A DNA stretch of 64,000 nucleotides from contig NZ_CP025624.1 of assembly GCF_002874965.1 (NCBI RefSeq), positions 3,844,001 through 3,908,000 on the forward strand, in the 5' to 3' direction. This stretch comes from Pseudomonas sp. NC02. GTDB taxonomy: Bacteria; Pseudomonadota; Gammaproteobacteria; Pseudomonadales; Pseudomonadaceae. Of this stretch, positions 7,637 to 17,703 are shown in pieces; position 1 is the stretch's first letter; the number at the start of each line of letters is the position of its first letter. The position numbers and the translations under genes are program-made. The notes under the pieces are model-generated. The model was not told where the DNA came from and did not search any database. It was given only the letters and a program-made list of their open reading frames with translations.

Positions 7637-8386
7637 ATGAACACTTACCGTTGGCTGACGGTCATGTGCCTGGCAGCCTCAATGCCCGCTTATGCGTCAT
7701 CGGTGTTCAAACCGATTGAAATAAAGGACTCGGAACTGGCTGACCTGCGTGGTCGCTACGTGATGCCGGGGCGGATCATCAGTTTTGGCATCGTGATGAG
7801 CAGTACCTGGACCAATGCCGCCGGCGACAGCGTGACCGGCTCGGCCAGCATGAACGTCAACGCGTCGACCGTCACCCCGCAGTTTTATGTGCAGGTAACC
7901 GACAGCCCCACCAAAGTCTCGCCCAACCAGCCGAATGGCACCGGCACGGTGGTCGGTGGTGCCGGCCTGGGCAGCGGCCAGGGCGTGACCCAAAGCGTGC
8001 GCGCCGCCGGCGATGGCAACACCGCCAGCAATAACGTGAATATCAATGTGAACCAGAATGGCTTGTCGCCGGCCAATGTCGTCCAGTCCGGACAAGCCCT
8101 GGTGGCTGGCCAGTCGGTCACCGGCAGCACGGGTGCCGGCCAGGTCACGGTGTCGGCCGCCAATGGCGGGCTGCAAATGGCGATCCTGGCCAACAACAAT
8201 CAGGGCAATTCGTTGCAGCAGATCGGCGCCGGGAATGTCCTGCAAGGCACGGTTTTGCAGGGTAACAGCAACTTCGTCAGCAACATGACCCAACTCAATG
8301 TGGTGCTGGGCAACAACGGTTTGAACAATTTGGGGCAGAACCTCAACCTGAATCAGCTCAGGGGCCTACGCCCTAACGGTTATTGA
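7637..8386 (+). CDS. fapE: FapE, amyloid-associated exported protein
   Basis: The 249-residue product has a signal peptide (cleavage near AYASS). The N-terminal mature segment FKPIEIKDSELADLRGRYVMPGR is typical of FapE, and a long Asn/Gly/Gln-rich region with NINVNQNG and NNNQGNSLQQIGAGN follows, resembling fibre-subunit repeats. FapE is a minor, partly extracellular component of the Fap system, possibly a cap or an export adaptor. A GGGGCAGGA region precedes the start. Position between fapD and fapF is the canonical order. Confidence 0.9.
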   Translation: MNTYRWLTVMCLAASMPAYASSVFKPIEIKDSELADLRGRYVMPGRIISFGIVMSSTWTNAAGDSVTGSASMNVNASTVTPQFYVQVTDSPTKVSPNQPNGTGTVVGGAGLGSGQGVTQSVRAAGDGNTASNNVNINVNQNGLSPANVVQSGQALVAGQSVTGSTGAGQVTVSAANGGLQMAILANNNQGNSLQQIGAGNVLQGTVLQGNSNFVSNMTQLNVVLGNNGLNNLGQNLNLNQLRGLRPNGY

Positions 8387-8435
8387 ACTACGCTGTGCCT
8401 CGACACTTGCGCATTAGAAAGGGACGGCTTATTCC

Positions 8436-9749
8436 ATGCATCGATCGCTATCGTTACGTGCCGTAATTTGTTTAAGCACGCTCCTGCCCGCATCCATGTT
8501 GTATGCCGCGCCGGACACCGACATAGACACATTGAAAAAGGAATTGCTGGAGCTCAAGCAACGCTACGAAGTGCAGCAAAAAGCACTGGCAGTGCTGGAG
8601 CAACGGGTACGCCAGGTGGAAGAACAACCGGTGGCGCCGCCGCCCAAACGCCTGGCCAAATCCCCGGCAGACTTCCAGAAAGGCGGCACCACGGTGGCCG
8701 GCAACACGCCGGGAGTCGGCGCGGCTGCGGCCTCGGGCGGTGCAGCCGGTGGCGCGTCCTACGGCCAGTCCCTCAAGGATGATTCGGCCCCGGCGCAGAG
8801 CGTGAGCAACTTGTATAACGAGGCCAGCGGGTTCTTTGGCAACGGCAAGTTCAGCTTTGAAACCGGCGTCACCTATTCCCGCTACGATGCCCGCCAGTTG
8901 ACCCTCAACGGCTTCCTGGCGCTGGACTCGATCTTCCTCGGCAACATCAACCTGGACCGGATCAAGTCGGATAACTGGACCGTCGACCTCACGGGCCGCT
9001 ACAACCTCGACAACCGCTGGCAGTTCGATATAAACGTGCCGGTGGTGTACCGCGAGTCGACCTATCAGTCCGGTGGTGCCAACGGTGGCAGCGGCACCGC
9101 GACCTCGGAACAATCGGTCACGCGTGACCCGACTATCGGCGACGTCAACTTCGGGATTGCCTACAAATTCCTCGACGAGAGCGTCAACCTGCCGGATGCC
9201 GTGGTGTCGGTGCGGGTCAAGGCGCCCACCGGCGAAGATCCGTTTGGGATCAAGCTGGTCCAGTCATCCAGCAACACCAACCTCTTCGTGCCGGAAAGCC
9301 TGCCCACCGGCAACGGTGTGTGGTCGATCACGCCGGGTATCTCGCTGGTCAAGACCTTCGACCCGGCGGTATTGTTTGGCTCGCTGTCGTACACCCACAA
9401 CTTCGAAGACTCGTTCAGCGATATCAGCTCCCAGGTCGGCCAGAAGACCCCGGGGAAAGTGCAGTTGGGCGACAGCTTCCAGATCGGCGCTGGCGTGGCG
9501 TTTGCGCTGAACGAGAAGATGAGTATGTCGTTCTCGGTGTCCGACCTGGTGCAACGCAAGAGCAAGCTCAAGCCGGATGGCGGCGACTGGCAGTCGGTGG
9601 TTTCCAGCGATGCCAACGCGGGTTACTTCAACGTGGGCATGACGATTGCGGCAAGCGACAACCTGACCATCGTGCCGAACCTGGCCATCGGGATCACGCC
9701 GGATGCGCCTTCGTTCAGCTTCAGCCTGAAGTTCCCGTACTACTTTTAA
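8436..9749 (+). CDS. fapF: FapF, outer-membrane amyloid export porin
   Basis: The 437-residue product has a signal peptide (to about residue 25) and a heptad-patterned coiled coil (about 28-65, [14 protein letters not shown] onward). A Pro/Ala/Gly-rich linker follows, then a C-terminal beta-barrel ending in FSLKFPYYF, whose terminal Phe is the usual outer-membrane insertion signal. This matches FapF, a trimeric barrel gated by its coiled-coil plug, through which FapB and FapC reach the surface. It is the last gene of the operon. A bidirectional terminator follows the stop. Confidence 0.93.
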   Translation: MHRSLSLRAVICLSTLLPASMLYAAPDTDIDTLKKELLELKQRYEVQQKALAVLEQRVRQVEEQPVAPPPKRLAKSPADFQKGGTTVAGNTPGVGAAAASGGAAGGASYGQSLKDDSAPAQSVSNLYNEASGFFGNGKFSFETGVTYSRYDARQLTLNGFLALDSIFLGNINLDRIKSDNWTVDLTGRYNLDNRWQFDINVPVVYRESTYQSGGANGGSGTATSEQSVTRDPTIGDVNFGIAYKFLDESVNLPDAVVSVRVKAPTGEDPFGIKLVQSSSNTNLFVPESLPTGNGVWSITPGISLVKTFDPAVLFGSLSYTHNFEDSFSDISSQVGQKTPGKVQLGDSFQIGAGVAFALNEKMSMSFSVSDLVQRKSKLKPDGGDWQSVVSSDANAGYFNVGMTIAASDNLTIVPNLAIGITPDAPSFSFSLKFPYYF

Positions 9750-9763
9750 GGCGTGACAACGGG

Positions 9764-9801
9764 AAAAGCCCCGCAACGATAAGGGTCGTTGCGGGGCTTT
9801 T
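9764..9801. terminator. Bidirectional terminator between fapF and the convergent regulator
   Basis: Sixteen-base arms (9764-9779 and 9786-9801) form a perfect stem beginning AAAAGCCCCGC and ending GGGGCTTTT, with a 6-base loop. The A-run on one side and T-run on the other allow termination in both directions. Confidence 0.9.
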
Positions 9802-9814
9802 CGGTTTACCCGCC

Positions 9815-11143
9815 CTAGCGGATCTGGTGTTTGTGCAGCAACCGGTAGAACGTCGGCCGGGAAACCCCCAGCACACGCGCCGCGACACTCAGGTTGTCGC
9901 TGTGCCGGTTGAGCACATCGCACAGTGCCTGGCGTTCGGCACGGTGCTTGTAATCCTCCAGTGTAGCCATCGGCAGCGCGATTGCCTGCTGGCTCTGCAA
10001 TCCCAGATCAACGGCTTCGATTTGCCGCCCTTCCGCCAGTACCAGGCCTCGCCGCACGCGGTTGGCCAACTCGCGCACATTGCCCGGCCAACCGTGCTCG
10101 CCCATGGCCACCAGTGCGTCTTCACTGAAGCTGCGGGGACGGCGGCCGGTTTCCTGGCTGTAGAAGTGTGAAAAATGGTTGGCCAGCATCGCCACGTCAC
10201 CGTGGCGCTCGCGCAACGGCGCGGTGACCACTTGCAGGACGTTGAGCCGGTAATACAAGTCTTCGCGAAAAGTACCCTTTGCCACCGCGGCTTCCAGGTC
10301 GACGTGGGTGGCCGCCAACACGCGTACATCCACCGCAATCGGCTGGCTGCCGCCGACTCGCTCGATCTGTTTTTCCTGGAGAAAACGCAGCAGGTTGGCT
10401 TGCAGCTCCATGGGCAAGTCGCCGATTTCATCGAGAAACAAGGTGCCGCCGTGCGCCGCCTCGATCCGCCCCACCTTGCGCTGATGGGCGCCGGTGAAGG
10501 CGCCCTTCTCATGGCCGAACAGTTCGGACTGGATCAGGTGTTCGGGAATCGCCCCGCAATTGATCGCCACAAACGGCTTGGCATGGCGCTGGGATTGGCG
10601 ATGCAAGGTACGCGCGACCAATTCCTTGCCGGTGCCGCTGTCGCCACGGATCAACACCGGGGACTCAGTGGGCGCCAGCTTGGCGAGCAGCTTGCGCAGT
10701 TCCCGGATGGGACGGCTGTCCCCCAGCAACTCGTGTTCCGGCTGGCCCGCAGGCGCGTTGTTGCCCTTGCCCCGCAGGCGCGCCATGCCGAAGGCGCGGC
10801 CCAGGGTGACCTGCACCCGTGACACATCAAACGGCAAGGTATGGAAGTCGAAGAACCACTCACAGACAAAATCGCCGACATTCTGCAGGCGCAGCACTTC
10901 CTGGTTAAGCACCGCAATCCACTCGGTGCCGCTGCGGCTGATCAGTTCCTTGACCGCTTCGGGTCGCTCCAGGTGAAACGGCTGCAGGCGCAACAAACCC
11001 ACGTCACAGGAGCGCTCACCCACCGACTCGAGGGCGCAGCTGTCCACGTCCCACCCCGCTGCGCGCAAACCGGGCAATAGCCGGTGGCAGTCATCACAGG
11101 GATCGACCACAAGCAGGCGGCGCGGGGCAGGTGTAACAACCAT
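9815..11143 (-). CDS. Sigma-54-dependent enhancer-binding regulator (VpsR-like), candidate fap activator
   Basis: The 442-residue protein has three parts. The N-terminal receiver-like domain (about 1-120) starts LLVVDPCDDCH but is degenerate and has no convincing phospho-acceptor site. The AAA+ sigma-54 interaction domain has Walker A GDSGTGKE (167-174), the GAFTGA loop (214-219) and Walker B GGTLFLDEI (233-241). The Fis-type helix-turn-helix is at the C-terminus (NLSVAARVLGVSRPTFYRLL). The overall shape is that of VpsR/FleQ-like activators, which often sense c-di-GMP and control matrix genes; sensing here is inference. It is convergent with fapF and shares a terminator with it. The sigma-54-type promoter with palindromic sites before fapA is the likely target. 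Confidence 0.85.
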   Translation of the reverse strand: MVVTPAPRRLLVVDPCDDCHRLLPGLRAAGWDVDSCALESVGERSCDVGLLRLQPFHLERPEAVKELISRSGTEWIAVLNQEVLRLQNVGDFVCEWFFDFHTLPFDVSRVQVTLGRAFGMARLRGKGNNAPAGQPEHELLGDSRPIRELRKLLAKLAPTESPVLIRGDSGTGKELVARTLHRQSQRHAKPFVAINCGAIPEHLIQSELFGHEKGAFTGAHQRKVGRIEAAHGGTLFLDEIGDLPMELQANLLRFLQEKQIERVGGSQPIAVDVRVLAATHVDLEAAVAKGTFREDLYYRLNVLQVVTAPLRERHGDVAMLANHFSHFYSQETGRRPRSFSEDALVAMGEHGWPGNVRELANRVRRGLVLAEGRQIEAVDLGLQSQQAIALPMATLEDYKHRAERQALCDVLNRHSDNLSVAARVLGVSRPTFYRLLHKHQIR

Positions 11144-11486
11144 GACTATTCCTTGGCGTCAAAATCGTTAAAGTTATTTAAAAACAGCCATTTGCAAAGT
11201 CTGTTGGTAACCCTAGCAAGATCTTGACGCGGCCTTTGTACCGATTCGCTATAAGTTGCGAACGAACCGGGTCTTTTGCGTCAGTCGGGTGCGGTCAATT
11301 GCCGCGGCGTAACTTTCATGAGGCTTTCAAAATAGCCCCTTACATGACTTTAATCAGGGAAAGTTAAAAAATCTTCTTCTAACATGTGACCCGCACCCGG
11401 TGATCGTGCATCAGTACAAGTAACCAGTCGTTAGGCACGCCCAACCAACGGCTTCCACTTGAATGGGCATTTAGAGAGAAGACCCC
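11144..11486. other. Intergenic region without a gene (343 bases)
   Basis: This is a divergent, AT-richer region between the sigma-54 activator and the 86-residue gene. It must hold both promoters. No copy of the TGTYTCA-N4-TGARACA palindrome was found, so the activator does not look autoregulated through that site. Nothing else was recognised. Confidence 0.5.
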
Positions 11487-11747
11487 ATGAACGCCCCGCT
11501 CCGCATCAACGAAGCTCTTTTGATCGCAGACCGCGCCTTCCAGCCCTTTCAATGTGTGGCCTGGCACGACGGCAACGGCGCCCTGAGCCTGAGCGTCATC
11601 GACCGCACCAATACCCGCATCGGTAGCAAGCAGCTGTCTTCCAGCACTTATACCGACCCGGCACAGCTTGAGAACTTGCTGTTGCAGGCCCGTGCCGAAC
11701 TCGACAAAGATGGCTACCAGTTGCAATCCTGGGCAATGCCCAAGTAA
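11487..11747 (+). CDS. Conserved hypothetical small protein
   Basis: The 86-residue soluble protein has no signal peptide or membrane segment. A GAGAGAAGA stretch upstream supports the ATG at 11487. The sequence is compact with mixed alpha/beta character (QCVAWHDGNGALSLSVIDRT in the middle, then a helix LENLLLQARAELDKDGYQL). No domain was recognised. It stands alone between the fap regulator and the convergent gnd-zwf operon. Codon use is normal for the replicon, so it is very likely a real gene, but no function can be assigned. Confidence 0.75.
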   Translation: MNAPLRINEALLIADRAFQPFQCVAWHDGNGALSLSVIDRTNTRIGSKQLSSSTYTDPAQLENLLLQARAELDKDGYQLQSWAMPK

Positions 11748-11826
11748 CTGAAGCGTGCGTGAGACGGCACCCGAAAGTGTGCCGCCCGGCTGCGCAATAT
11801 ATTGACCCGCACTAACTCAAGTGGAC

Positions 11827-11863
11827 AGTCAGCCATGCAAGTTGCAACTTTGCATAGCTGACT
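11827..11863. repeat. Inverted repeat between convergent genes
   Basis: AGTCAGCCATGCAA (11827-11840) pairs with TTGCATAGCTGACT (11850-11863) with one mismatch. The loop itself contains the palindrome GTTGCAAC. It lies between the small gene and the end of the HAD hydrolase. It may be a terminator without a T-run or a protein-binding site. Confidence 0.5.
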
Positions 11864-11884
11864 ACTTATTAGTGTGGTTACCGA

Positions 11885-12705
11885 TCAATAGGCCGAGAGA
11901 ATAAACCGCTCGATGGCTTCCGCCGCACCGTCATCGACATTGCTGCCGGTCACGACGCTGGCCTGGCGCTTGACCACCTCTTCTGCCTGGCCCATGGCAA
12001 TCGACAACCCCGCCACATGAAACATCGCCGGGTCATTGCCGCCATCACCGATGGCGGCTGTCTGTTGCAGTGGCACACCGAGGTGCGCCGCAAGGGTTCT
12101 CAACGCTTCACCCTTGTTGGCCTTCATGGCGGTGACATCCAGGAACACCGGCTGCGAACGCGACACCTGGGCCAATCCCTCGACCCTGGGCTGCAACTGC
12201 GCCTCAAGCTCCATCAGCAGCTGGGTATTGGTACTGGCCGCAACAATCTTGTCGACCCGATCCAGATACGGCTCGAAGCTCTCCACCACGATCGCCCCAT
12301 AGCCCAGGCCGTGCTCCTCGCGAACCGCCATCGGTCCGCCGGGATCGCGACGCAGCCAGTCGCCGTCGGCAAACAGCCAGACTTCAACGTCCGGCTGCGG
12401 CGTAAACAAGGCCAACGCCACCAGCGCCGCTTCTGCCGGCAAGTGATGCGCCACCAGAATACTGCCGTCGGGATTGACCAGCGTGCCGCCGTTGAAGCCG
12501 GCAATCGGCACATCGATGCCCAGCGCTTCGACCTGCTGACGCATGGCCTTGGGCGGTCGCCCGCTGGCCAGGCTGAAAAACACCCCGGCCGCGCGCAAGG
12601 CGCGAACCGTATCAATGGTGCGCTGGCTGAGGCTGTGATCCGGATGCAGCAACGTGCCATCCATATCACTCAACACAAAACGGATGGGTTGACTCGGCAA
12701 GTCAC

Positions 12706-12709
<4 letters not shown>
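11885..12709 (-). CDS. Cof-type HAD-family phosphatase
   Basis: The 274-residue product has the HAD motif I DMDGTLLHPDH near the N-terminus (about 15-25), motif II with SGRPPKAM (about 50), a C2-type cap, and motif III/IV with KGEAL and GDGGNDPAMF (about 222-231). Cof/YidA-like enzymes dephosphorylate sugar phosphates and other small metabolites, so a role next to the oxidative pentose-phosphate genes is plausible. Its ATG overlaps the zwf stop by 4 bases, indicating translational coupling as the last gene of the gnd-zwf operon. The exact substrate is not predictable. Confidence 0.9.
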
Positions 12710-15209
<2,500 letters not shown>

Positions 15210-15477
15210 GTGCTGATGCTCCTTACTACGAATAAATGTGTGTCACAGTTTATAGCGCAATGAGGCTAATGAGGGTTAGTCCAGAGCGGATTGGCATAGT
15301 TTCATGACAAAAAGTGGCCATCCTTTCGCCTTCAGTGGGCTAAAAGTCACAACGACCATCAAAAATAAAAAAGTTCCCTTCGTTAAAAAAAGAATTCAGA
15401 ATTGCCCCGACTGTTGCCGAGAGCCTCGATTCAAGCGCTCTGGCACCGCGATAGACCGGCTATTTGCGAGGTAAGCA

Positions 15478-15654
15478 ATGAGCACTGCACACATGACCCG
15501 TCCGCCACAGACCCTCTACGTCACCATTCGCCGCGATGAATTGCGCCAGTTGAAAAACGAGCGCGACCAACTGCAGCAGGAAGTCATGCGTCTGCGCTCG
15601 CACCTGCAGGGCCAGCTCAATCAGCCGTCCGGCACCCAGCCCGTACTTTGCTGA
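15478..15654 (+). CDS. Small coiled-coil protein, 58 residues
   Basis: An ATG at 15478 behind GAGGTAAGC opens a 58-codon frame ending TGA at 15652-15654. The product is MSTAHMTRPPQTLYVT followed by a strongly helical, charged stretch (residues 19-46) with leucine heptads, RDELRQLKNERDQLQQE, that looks like a short coiled coil or bZIP-like segment. It has no signal peptide or membrane segment. Codon use is typical of the neighbourhood and the ribosome site is well placed, so it is probably real. It lies divergent from gnd and 154 bases before cptA. Function is unknown; a small dimerising partner or regulator would fit. Confidence 0.65.
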   Translation: MSTAHMTRPPQTLYVTIRRDELRQLKNERDQLQQEVMRLRSHLQGQLNQPSGTQPVLC

Positions 15655-15661
15655 ACGTGGG

Positions 15662-15678
15662 CTGAACGAACCGTTCAG
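15662..15678. repeat. Short palindrome CTGAACG-AAC-CGTTCAG
   Basis: This is a perfect 7-bp inverted repeat with a 3-base centre, 8 bases after the stop of the small coiled-coil gene and upstream of cptA. It may be an operator or a weak hairpin. There is no T-run. Confidence 0.4.
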
Positions 15679-15684
15679 GAATAA

Positions 15685-15700
15685 CTCACGAAGTTTTCAC
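15685..15700 (+). promoter_or_regulatory. ColR-box-like sequence upstream of cptA
   Basis: CTCACGAAGTTTTCAC matches most informative positions of the Pseudomonas ColR motif as I recall it (YYNASNNYTTTTTSAC), with two mismatches. ColRS regulates envelope genes including phosphoethanolamine transferases in related bacteria. Tentative. Confidence 0.3.
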
Positions 15701-15808
15701 ATCCCCCTCCCGATACTCCCGCCGAATAGGGCCGCGCTACGTGCGCAGGCCCTCTGTTTGCGTGCATCCCTGCGCGTTGACACTGAAATTATCGGGTTGG
15801 AGCGCTGG

Positions 15809-17548
15809 ATGGCGATGTTCAAACGCAGCACTACGTCTGCGAAAGGTTTTGATTGGGCCGGCCTCGGCTGGATGTTTCTGTTCTTCTGGTATTTCTCGGG
15901 CATTACCCAACTGCTGATCCAACTGACCGGCACCTCCGGCTTCAGTGGTTTCCGCCAGGCATTCTTCATGAGCGCCCTGTGGCTGGCGCCGATGCTGTTG
16001 TTCCCGCGTCGCGCGCGCCTGGTGGCGGGGTTGATTGGCGTGGTGCTGTGGGCCTGTTCCATGGCCAGCCTGGGTTATTTCTTCATCTACCAGCAGGAAT
16101 TCTCTCAAAGCGTCATCTTCATCATGTTCGAGTCGAACATCTCTGAAGCCGGCGAATACGCCACCCAATACTTTGCCTGGTGGATCGTGCTGGCGTTCAT
16201 TGCCCACACCGCCATGGCCGTTTTCCTGTGGACCCGCGTACGCCCGGTTTACCTGCCACGTGGCCAGGCCATGCTGGCGGCTGCCGCAATCGTGATTGCC
16301 ATCGTCGGCTACCCGCTGGTCAAGCAGATCGCCAAGAGCGAGACCATGGAACTGGCCATCGACCGCTTCGAAACCCGTATCGAGCCGGCAGTGCCATGGC
16401 AGATGATCGTCGCCTACCGCCGCTACACCGAACAACTGGATAACATGCAAGGCATGCTGACCAGCGCCAGCAAGATCCCGCCCCTGACCAACCTCAAGGA
16501 CAGCATGGCCGGCCAGCCGTCGACCCTGGTGCTGGTGATCGGTGAGTCCACCAACCGCCAGCGCATGAGCCTGTATGGCTACCCGCGCAACACCACGCCG
16601 GAACTGGACAAGCTGCGGGACCAACTGGCGGTGTTCGACAACGTCATTACCCCGCGCCCGTACACCATCGAGGCGCTGCAACAGGTGCTGACCTTCGCCG
16701 ACGAAGAAAACCCGGACCTGTACCTCAAGACCCCCTCCATCGTCAGCGTGATGAAGCAGGCCGGCTACAAGACCTTCTGGATCACCAACCAGCAGACCAT
16801 GACCAAGCGCAACACCATGCTCACGACCTTCTCCGAACAGGCCGACGAGCAGGTGTACCTGAACAACAACCGCAACCAGAATGCGCGCCAGTATGACGGC
16901 GACGTGCTGGAGCCTTTTGCCAAGGCCATGTCCGACACCGCCGAACGCAAATTCATCGTGGTGCACCTGCTGGGTACCCACATGAGCTACCAGTACCGCT
17001 ACCCGCCGACCTTCGACAAGTTCACCGACCGCCAGGGCGTGCCTGAGGGGGTCAGCGACGCACAGTTGCCGACCTACAACAGCTACGACAATGCGGTGCT
17101 TTACAACGATTTCGTGGTGTCGAGCCTGATCAAGGACTACGCCAAGACCGATCCGAACGGTTTCCTGCTGTACCTTTCCGACCACGGCGAAGACGTGTTC
17201 GATTCGGCCGGCCACAACACCCTGGGCCGCAACGAAGGCAAGCCGACAGCACCGATGTACACCATTCCGTTCATGGCCTACGCATCACCCAAGTGGCGTG
17301 AAAGCCATGACTGGAGTTTTGCCGGTGACTTGCAGCGCCCTTACACCAGCTCGCAGCTGATCCATACCTGGGCCGACATGGCCGGGTTGAGCTTCGACGA
17401 ACTGGACCACAGCAAGAGCCTGGTCAGTGACAGCTTCAAGCCTCGGCCACGGCTGATTGGCGACCCGTATGCACGCCAGCAAAAACCGCTGATTGATTTC
17501 AGCCTGATCAAGCCCAAGCCAGACGCCGCCAGCGTGGTCGTCAAGTAG
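15809..17548 (+). CDS. cptA: Phosphoethanolamine transferase CptA (lipopolysaccharide core/lipid A type)
   Basis: An integral inner-membrane enzyme of about 579 residues that transfers phosphoethanolamine from phosphatidylethanolamine to LPS. Five hydrophobic segments occupy the first 180 residues. A periplasmic sulfatase-like domain follows, with the metal/nucleophile motif VIGESTNRQRMSLYGYPR, then FWITNQQTM, HLLGTHMSY and LSDHGEDVFD. The sequence strongly resembles enteric CptA along its length. I chose ATG 15809 because a GGAG lies about 7 bases upstream and the next residues (MAMFKRS) precede the first membrane segment. An in-frame ATG at 15758 would add 17 residues without family support. 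It may be envelope-stress controlled (see the ColR-like site). Confidence 0.92.
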   Translation: MAMFKRSTTSAKGFDWAGLGWMFLFFWYFSGITQLLIQLTGTSGFSGFRQAFFMSALWLAPMLLFPRRARLVAGLIGVVLWACSMASLGYFFIYQQEFSQSVIFIMFESNISEAGEYATQYFAWWIVLAFIAHTAMAVFLWTRVRPVYLPRGQAMLAAAAIVIAIVGYPLVKQIAKSETMELAIDRFETRIEPAVPWQMIVAYRRYTEQLDNMQGMLTSASKIPPLTNLKDSMAGQPSTLVLVIGESTNRQRMSLYGYPRNTTPELDKLRDQLAVFDNVITPRPYTIEALQQVLTFADEENPDLYLKTPSIVSVMKQAGYKTFWITNQQTMTKRNTMLTTFSEQADEQVYLNNNRNQNARQYDGDVLEPFAKAMSDTAERKFIVVHLLGTHMSYQYRYPPTFDKFTDRQGVPEGVSDAQLPTYNSYDNAVLYNDFVVSSLIKDYAKTDPNGFLLYLSDHGEDVFDSAGHNTLGRNEGKPTAPMYTIPFMAYASPKWRESHDWSFAGDLQRPYTSSQLIHTWADMAGLSFDELDHSKSLVSDSFKPRPRLIGDPYARQQKPLIDFSLIKPKPDAASVVVK

Positions 17549-17560
17549 CTTGAATCGCCC

Positions 17561-17590
17561 GGGTTTCATCCGCGCAATGCGGTGAAACCC
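17561..17590. terminator. Hairpin after cptA
   Basis: GGGTTTCATCCGC (17561-17573) pairs with GCGGTGAAACCC (17579-17590), with one bulged base and a 5-base loop. Few T follow, so it is a probable but not strong terminator. Confidence 0.55.
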
Positions 17591-17608
17591 GATTTGGCTG
17601 CAACGTTA

Positions 17609-17623
17609 AGATAATAATTATTC
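17609..17623. promoter_or_regulatory. Fur box before the TonB receptor
   Basis: AGATAATAATTATTC fits the 7-1-7 Fur consensus TGATAATNATTATCA with three mismatches. It lies about 80 bases before the receptor start, a typical operator position. Iron-dependent repression is the natural inference for a siderophore receptor. Confidence 0.65.
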
Positions 17624-17703
17624 TCGTTTAGCGCTAAAGTTCCCCGCCTCCTTTCGTCTTTGAGCCAATGGCATTTTTCATAGACGACAAGGAGTTCGCC
17701 GCG

